10,527 bases of DNA, from positions 1 through 10,527 of the forward strand of contig JAZRQR010000179.1 in the NCBI GenBank assembly GCA_045650025.1. Reading direction: 5' to 3'. The translations under genes and the position numbers were made by a program. Origin of the DNA: SVQP01 sp045650025 (GTDB lineage: Bacteria > Bacillota > Clostridia > Oscillospirales > CAG-272). The notes under the pieces were generated by a model, which ran no database searches, was not told where the DNA came from, and worked only from the letters and a program-made list of their open reading frames with translations. Shown here in pieces: positions 5,757-10,527 of the stretch (its first letter is position 1; every line of letters begins with the position of its first letter).

Positions 5757-7095
5757 GCAATCCAAGCTCCTTGATGCGCGAAATTACCTCGCTTGCATAG
5801 CGTTCGCATGCCTCTTGCGTGTCAGCCTCCACCATCACGCGCACCACGGGCTCGGTGCCGCTCTGCCGCAAAAGAATGCGCCCGTGGCGCAGCTCGTGCT
5901 CGGAAAGCTGCTTGAGCATGGCGGCGATCTGCGGGTCTTCCATCACCTTTTTCTTGTCCGCCACGCGCAGATTTTGCGTTACCTGCGGCAGCATCTGCAC
6001 GTCCTTGGCAAGGTGCGCGAGTGTGCATTTTTCCTTGAGCAGTACCTCGGTTAACATGATGGCGGTCAGAATACCGTCGTCCGTGGTGGCGTATTTGGAA
6101 AGGATGAGGTGCCCGGATTGCTCCGCGCCAATGCTGTAGCCCTTTTGTGCCATGCACTCCCACAGGTATCGGTCACCCACGGGCGTGATCTCATAGCGCA
6201 TGCCTGCAGCGTCCAAGGCGCGAAACAGCCCCAGGTTGGACATGACGGTCAGCACCACGGTGTCCTGCGCCAGCGCCCCTTGCTTGCGCAAAGCCTTAGC
6301 AAGGATATACACGATGTGGTCGCCGTTGACCACCTCGCCGTGCTCGTCTACGGCAAGGCATCGGTCAGCGTCCCCGTCAAAGGCAAAGCCTACGTCAAGA
6401 CCCTGCTTTCGCACGTGCGCGCAAAGACGCTCAATGTGCGTTGAGCCGCAGTCCTCGTTCTCGTTGGTCCCGTCAGGATGCTGACCGATCACGCTGACCT
6501 TGGCACCCAGCGCCTCAAACACGGCGGGCGCGATCATCCAGGAGGCGCCGTTGGCGCAGTCCAACCCGATCTTCAACGATTTGAACGACTTGGTCGCCAG
6601 CGAGAGCAGGTAAGCGGTATAGCGGTTTCTGCCCGCTGCGTAATCGACGATGCGACCGATGTCCGCGCCCGTGGCAAAGGGCAGGTCGTCTTGCGCGCGG
6701 TCCAGGTATTGCTCCACAAGAGTCAGCATCTGATCGTCTGCCTTCTCGCCGCCTGCGTCTAAAAGCTTGATGCCGTTGTCAGTAAAATGGTTGTGGCTTG
6801 CTGAGATCATCACGCCGCCGTCAAAGCCGCCCTGCCGCACGGCAAAGGATACTCCCGGTGTGGGAATGACGTGCAGCATATAGGCGTCTGCGCCCGAGGC
6901 GGTCAGCCCCGCCGCCATGGCGTATTCCAGGGTATAGCAGGAAAGGCGGGTGTCCTTACCGATCACTACGCGCGCTTTTTTCTTGCTTTGCCCGTAGTAC
7001 CATCCCAAAAACCGCCCGATTTTGTAGGCGTGATCCGCGCGCAGATCGACGCCCGCCTTGCCGCGAAAGCCGTCCGTTCCAAAATAGTTTGACAT
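5749..7095 (-). CDS. glmM: Phosphoglucosamine mutase
   Basis: Converts glucosamine-6-phosphate to glucosamine-1-phosphate in the cytoplasm, an essential step toward UDP-GlcNAc and peptidoglycan. 448 residues, the normal length. ATG at 7095 (MSNYFGTDGFRG) has AAAGGAA 10 bases upstream; an in-frame TTG nine bases earlier lies too close to that site. All four active-site elements are visible: phosphoserine loop MISASHNHFTDNG with Ser100, metal loop FDGDADR (Asp240, Asp242, Asp244), sugar loop GAEQSGH (Glu325 to His329), and phosphate loop RQSGTEP near residue 410. The serine loop has His where many family members have Pro (SHNH rather than SHNP), and the phosphate loop has RQSG rather than RPSG; both are mild variants. 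It is translationally coupled to the beta-helix gene by an 8-base overlap and divergent from the glycosidase gene. Confidence 0.96.
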   Translation of the reverse strand: MSNYFGTDGFRGKAGVDLRADHAYKIGRFLGWYYGQSKKKARVVIGKDTRLSCYTLEYAMAAGLTASGADAYMLHVIPTPGVSFAVRQGGFDGGVMISASHNHFTDNGIKLLDAGGEKADDQMLTLVEQYLDRAQDDLPFATGADIGRIVDYAAGRNRYTAYLLSLATKSFKSLKIGLDCANGASWMIAPAVFEALGAKVSVIGQHPDGTNENEDCGSTHIERLCAHVRKQGLDVGFAFDGDADRCLAVDEHGEVVNGDHIVYILAKALRKQGALAQDTVVLTVMSNLGLFRALDAAGMRYEITPVGDRYLWECMAQKGYSIGAEQSGHLILSKYATTDDGILTAIMLTEVLLKEKCTLAHLAKDVQMLPQVTQNLRVADKKKVMEDPQIAAMLKQLSEHELRHGRILLRQSGTEPVVRVMVEADTQEACERYASEVISRIKELGLHE

Positions 7096-7237
7096 AAAAA
7101 CCAAGTTCCTTTCATTGCGCTATAAAAGTGCTGTTAGTATGGTATGCCGCAAGGGCGCTGCATGTATGCAAATCCTTGTCAATTTGTCCAAAATCGTGCG
7201 CGCACATTTGTGGCAATCGCTTTATTTTTTGAAGCTA
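7096..7237. other. Divergent intergenic region upstream of glmM, with no clear glmM promoter
   Basis: Between glmM and the glycosidase gene. On the minus strand a perfect TTGACA lies at 7182-7177, but no good -10 is found at 16-18 bases, so I do not call a promoter. A small inverted repeat TGCAT-GT-ATGCA occupies 7159-7170, just downstream of that TTGACA, and could be an operator. No tRNA, small ORF with a good RBS, or riboswitch is seen. The glmM promoter must lie in this region or be non-consensus. Confidence 0.4.
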
Positions 7238-7266
7238 TTGCAATGCGAAAAGCTTTTTGGTATAAT
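7238..7266 (+). promoter_or_regulatory. Extended -10 sigma-A promoter of the glycosidase gene
   Basis: TTGCAA (7238-7243), a 17-base spacer, then perfect TATAAT (7261-7266) preceded by TG-G at 7258-7260, the extended -10 element. The predicted start near 7273 gives a leader of only about 24 bases before the ATG at 7297, just enough for the RBS GGAGG (7286-7290). The -35 matches four of six consensus bases and sits in the palindrome ATTGCAAT, which could be part of a regulator site. No clear cre (CcpA) site was found. Confidence 0.85.
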
Positions 7267-7296
7267 GAATTTATCACTTAGATGCGGAGGTGCACC

Positions 7297-10200
7297 ATGA
7301 GTAAAAAGGAATTATACAGCACGTTTGCTTCTCCCGGCGCGGAATGGCGCGGAAAGCCCTTCTGGTCGTGGAACGGCGAGCTGCGAGAAGAGGAACTGAC
7401 AAGACAGGTCGAGGTCATGAAAGAAATGGGCCTTGGCGGTTATTTCATGCACTCGCGTGCAGGCTTGATCACCGAATATTTGGGCGACGAATGGTTTGAT
7501 CTGATCAATGCGGTCGCGGATGCGGGCGAGAAGGTCGGCATGGAGGCTTGGTTGTACGACGAGGACCGCTGGCCCTCGGGCTCTGCGGGCGGTAAGGTGA
7601 CCATCGATCCGCAGTACCGCATGAAGGCGCTGTACGTCTTTGAATCCGCGCCCGAGAAGCTGGCTTGGGATGAGCAGAGCATCGCGCTCTACGTTGCCAA
7701 GGTGGAGGACATCAACGTCTGGGCTTACGAGAAGGTCGAGCCCTGCGCAGAGGCAATTGCAGCTGCTATTGAACGTCTGGCACCCGCAGCAGCGGACAAG
7801 GGCGGCGAGTGGAAGGTGCTGCGCTTTGCTATCGTGCCCGATGCACCCAACTCCAACTATAACGGCACTACCTATATCGATACCATGTCGTACAAGGCGG
7901 TGTATAAGTTCATTGACATGACTCACGAGGAATATAAGCGCCGCTGCGGTGATCGCCTTGGAAAGTCGATCAAGGGCATCTTTACCGATGAGCCGCACCG
8001 CGGACATTGCTTTGATAACCTGCGCGAGAAGGACGGCGTCAAGTCCTGCGCGGTGGCTTGGACGGATGATATTTTTGAGGAATTCCAAAAGAGATACGGT
8101 TATGACGCGCAATCCATTTTGCCTGAGCTGTTCTATCGCTTCGAGGGCAAGCAGGTCGCACCGGTCAAGCTGCATTACATTGACCTGGCGGATAACCTGT
8201 TCTTAGAGCGCTTTGCCATGCCCATCAACCAGTGGTGCCTGGCAAACGGCATTGAATTTACCGGTCACGTGCTGCATGAGGATTCCTTGATGAACCAGAC
8301 CGTGCCGCACGGCTCGCTCATGCGCTTCTACGAGCACATGGGTTACCCCGGCGTGGACGTGCTGACCGAGCACAACCGCTGCTATTGGATCGTCAAGCAG
8401 CTGGCATCCGCTGCCAGACAGCTGGATAAAAAGTGGCTGCTTTCCGAGCTGTACGGCTGCACAGGCTGGCAGTTTGATTTTAAGGCACACAAAACGGTGG
8501 GCGATTGGCAGGCGCTGTTCGGCATCAATCTGCGCTGTCAGCACCTTTCCTGGTACACCATGGAGGGCGAATCCAAGCGCGATTACCCTGCATCCATTCT
8601 GCACCAGTCTCCTTGGTATAAGGATTATGCCGCTGTGGAAGACCACTTTGCACGCATGGGCGTGGTGCTTGCAGCAGGCAAGGCGGATTGTGACGTGCTG
8701 GTGCTCAACCCCATCGAGTCGCTTTGGTGCCAGGCGTACCTTGGCTGGGCGCGCTGGATCATGAACGCGTCTGCTGACGTAGGACCCTACGAGGTCAGAT
8801 ACCAGCAGCTGTTCCATATGCTGGCGGACAATCACGTGGACTTTGACTACGGTGAAGAGCAGATCATGCGCGATAAGTGGTCGCTTGCGACCGACGCACA
8901 GGGCAAGGCGCTCTTAAAGATCGGCAACGCGACCTATCGCACCGTGCTTGTGACCAATATGCTGACCATAAGACCCACCACGCTGGCAATTTTGCAGGCG
9001 TTCAAGAATGCGGGCGGTCAGGTGATTTTCGCGGGCGAGCTGCCCCAGTACGTGGATGCCGTGGCATCCGATGCGCCCGAAGCGCTGGCAAATGCTTGCG
9101 TGCGCGTGGGATTTGATGAAAATGAGATCGTGGATGCCATTCGCGCAACCTCTGCATGCTATGCAAGCGTGCAGAAGGCGGACGGAACGCCCGAAAAGGC
9201 AGTATTCGTACAGGTGCGCCGTGACGTGGACGGACAGGGAAGCGCCGCTGCCGTGGTGCTCAATACCGACCGCGAGAACGGTAGATGCGGCTTGACGCTG
9301 CGCCTGGCTGCTCCTGTGGGTGCAAGCGTAGAGGAATGGGATCTGGAGAGCGGCGAGCGATACAATGCCAAGGTCAACTGGAAGGACGGCATTGCCGAGG
9401 TGGCATTTGATCTGGACGCAGCAGGCACGCGTTGCTTTGTGCTGAGCACCGAGCGCGAGGAGCTGCCCGTACAGCCCGCGTATGCAAACAAGCAGACGCT
9501 GGAGATCTCGGAGGCGGACTTTGCGCCCATGCTGGACGAGCAGAACGTCTGCGTGCTGGACTACTGTCGCTGGAGATGGGCAGACGGGGAGTGGAGCGAC
9601 GTTGCAGAAGCTCTGCGCATCGATTCCCAGGTGCGTGGCGCGGTAGGCATTGAACGCCGCGGCGGCGAGATGCTGCAGCCCTGGTTTGCCAAGCTGCATT
9701 ACACGCAGAAATACGGCGAGATCGAGCTGGAATATGAGTTCTTTATCGATCAGCTGCCTAAGGGTACGGTGGCGCTGGCGAGTGAGCGACCCGAGACCAA
9801 CGCATATTATATGAACGGTGTTGCCCTGGAAAACAAGGACATCAACGATTTCTGGGTAGACGACTGCTTCAAGAAGATGTATATTCCCGAGGGCGCGCTC
9901 AAGCTGGGTAGAAACGTGGTGACCATCAAGGTCAACTTTATGCGCACCACCAATATCGAAGCCATTTATCTGGTGGGTGATTTCGGTGTCAAGCTGTCCA
10001 AGACCAATACGCGCACGCTGGTGGCAGCGCCCACGCAGATGGGACTTGGCAACTTTGAGCAGTATGATCTGCCGTTCTACACCGGTAGCATGACTTATCG
10101 TATCCTGCCCGAAATGTATGCAGGCCTGGAGATCGGCGAGGGCGATCGCGTGACGCTGTCCGCCAAGTTTACGGGCGGCTGCTTCAAGGTGATCACCGAG

Positions 10201-10455
10201 AGCGGCACGCAGGTGGTCGGCTGGGATCCCTATGAGGCAGACGTGACCGAGGCGGTCAAGGCAGGGCAAAGCATTGATCTGTGCGTGGTCGGCACGCGTA
10301 AGAACGTGTTCGGACCGCTTCACCAGTTGCCTGCAATTGCAGGAGCGTGCGGCCCCGGCAACTTTGTCACGGGCGGTGCCAACTGGACGGACGAGTACGT
10401 GCTGATCGACAGCGGTGCTCCGAGCATTACCTTTACGGCCAAGACTAAGGAATAA
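7297..10455 (+). CDS. Large cytoplasmic glycoside-hydrolase-like protein, GH106 (alpha-L-rhamnosidase) type
   Basis: 1052 residues from the ATG at 7297 (RBS GGAGG 6 bases upstream; the in-frame ATG at 7282 precedes the RBS and is rejected). No signal peptide or membrane segment, so it should act on imported oligosaccharides. The N-terminus reads like GH106-type proteins of gut bacteria: KPFWSWNGEL (20-29), GLGGYFMHSRAGL, and YDEDRWPSGSAGG (87-99). Acidic candidates in the barrel region (to about 460) are FTDEP (Asp231, Glu232), HVLHED (Glu328), DVLTEH (Glu358) and LLSELYGCTGW (Glu384); I cannot say which is acid or base. About 465-585 is an alpha/beta region (DVLVLNP, VLVTNMLTIRPTT, GGQVIFAGELP) like the amidotransferase-fold domains of some glycosidases. 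About 645-715 is a small beta-sandwich. About 800-1050 is a galactose-binding-like jelly-roll. Rhamnosidase activity is inferred from family resemblance; another deoxy-sugar or uronide is possible. Single-gene transcription unit. Confidence 0.87.
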   Translation: MSKKELYSTFASPGAEWRGKPFWSWNGELREEELTRQVEVMKEMGLGGYFMHSRAGLITEYLGDEWFDLINAVADAGEKVGMEAWLYDEDRWPSGSAGGKVTIDPQYRMKALYVFESAPEKLAWDEQSIALYVAKVEDINVWAYEKVEPCAEAIAAAIERLAPAAADKGGEWKVLRFAIVPDAPNSNYNGTTYIDTMSYKAVYKFIDMTHEEYKRRCGDRLGKSIKGIFTDEPHRGHCFDNLREKDGVKSCAVAWTDDIFEEFQKRYGYDAQSILPELFYRFEGKQVAPVKLHYIDLADNLFLERFAMPINQWCLANGIEFTGHVLHEDSLMNQTVPHGSLMRFYEHMGYPGVDVLTEHNRCYWIVKQLASAARQLDKKWLLSELYGCTGWQFDFKAHKTVGDWQALFGINLRCQHLSWYTMEGESKRDYPASILHQSPWYKDYAAVEDHFARMGVVLAAGKADCDVLVLNPIESLWCQAYLGWARWIMNASADVGPYEVRYQQLFHMLADNHVDFDYGEEQIMRDKWSLATDAQGKALLKIGNATYRTVLVTNMLTIRPTTLAILQAFKNAGGQVIFAGELPQYVDAVASDAPEALANACVRVGFDENEIVDAIRATSACYASVQKADGTPEKAVFVQVRRDVDGQGSAAAVVLNTDRENGRCGLTLRLAAPVGASVEEWDLESGERYNAKVNWKDGIAEVAFDLDAAGTRCFVLSTEREELPVQPAYANKQTLEISEADFAPMLDEQNVCVLDYCRWRWADGEWSDVAEALRIDSQVRGAVGIERRGGEMLQPWFAKLHYTQKYGEIELEYEFFIDQLPKGTVALASERPETNAYYMNGVALENKDINDFWVDDCFKKMYIPEGALKLGRNVVTIKVNFMRTTNIEAIYLVGDFGVKLSKTNTRTLVAAPTQMGLGNFEQYDLPFYTGSMTYRILPEMYAGLEIGEGDRVTLSAKFTGGCFKVITESGTQVVGWDPYEADVTEAVKAGQSIDLCVVGTRKNVFGPLHQLPAIAGACGPGNFVTGGANWTDEYVLIDSGAPSITFTAKTKE

Positions 10456-10461
10456 ACAGAA

Positions 10462-10495
10462 ATCCGCCAACGGCTTGCCGTTGGCGGATGTTTTT
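10462..10495 (+). terminator. Intrinsic terminator of the glycosidase gene
   Basis: ATCCGCCAACGG (10462-10473), loop CTTG, and a perfect 12-bp complement (10478-10489), then G and five T. It starts 6 bases after the stop. The remaining 32 bases of the window show nothing recognisable. Confidence 0.95.
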
Positions 10496-10527
10496 CATAT
10501 GGGGCGCGCGTCGCCTCTGTCGGTAGG

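Noticed and set aside
7205..7250. A possible CcpA (cre) operator near the glycosidase promoter
   Set aside because: TGGCAATCGCTTTA breaks the TGNAANCG core, and the region is not properly palindromic around CG.
8914..10470. A 518-codon open frame antisense to the glycosidase gene
   Set aside because: It runs opposite a clearly real gene, its translation is His/Leu/Val-rich without domain motifs, it begins inside the glycosidase terminator and has no convincing RBS. It is a shadow of biased codon use.
1..10527. Mobile element, CRISPR array, tRNA, rRNA or known riboswitch
   Set aside because: No transposase or integrase motifs, no regular spaced repeats, no cloverleaf-like or rRNA sequence, and no leader long enough for a known riboswitch were seen by eye.

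Overview
The window looks like a chromosomal piece of a Gram-positive anaerobe of the class Clostridia (Bacillota), probably a gut-type uncultured lineage. The grounds are the clostridial style of its threonyl-tRNA synthetase, Shine-Dalgarno sites of the AGGAGG type, sigma-A promoters (one a perfect TTGACA-17-TATAAT), lipoprotein signals of the L-x-A-C type, and a large sugar-cleaving enzyme of a kind abundant in gut Clostridia. This taxonomic call is inference; there is no rRNA in the window.

Layout. Positions 1-789 hold the 3' end of thrS (plus strand). Next, 38 bases later, comes a plus-strand lipoprotein (828-2435) that joins a beta-sandwich-like region to a complete calcineurin-type metallophosphoesterase domain. 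It ends at a bidirectional terminator shared with a convergent minus-strand gene (2477-3696). That gene encodes a secreted protein with two repeated beta-rich modules, but its signal peptide lies in a different reading frame from its body, so it is frameshifted in this assembly. Upstream of it, also on the minus strand, is an intact lipoprotein (3781-4989) with two other beta-sandwich-like domains. The two share a 23-base, nearly identical stretch encoding GGLVGEL just after the signal peptide. The intact lipoprotein has its own perfect promoter and a small leader hairpin.

Further upstream on the minus strand is a translationally coupled pair: glmM (5749-7095, phosphoglucosamine mutase) and a stand-alone left-handed beta-helix protein resembling the acetyltransferase half of GlmU (5079-5756). 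Together they suggest GlcN-6-P to GlcN-1-P to GlcNAc-1-P, the supply line for peptidoglycan and other envelope glycans. A divergent intergenic region (7096-7296) carries a clear extended -10 promoter for a 1052-residue cytoplasmic glycoside-hydrolase-like protein of the GH106 (alpha-L-rhamnosidase) type (7297-10455), which ends in a strong terminator.

How the genes fit together: most of the window outside thrS concerns the cell surface or carbohydrates (amino-sugar activation, three exported proteins with beta-sandwich modules, one large glycosidase). There is no mobile element, CRISPR array, tRNA or rRNA in the window and no stretch above about 300 bases without a gene. I do not see a clearly new multi-gene system. 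The most notable points are the frameshifted secreted protein, its sequence link to the neighbouring lipoprotein, the surface phosphoesterase architecture, and the split-GlmU-like partner of GlmM.
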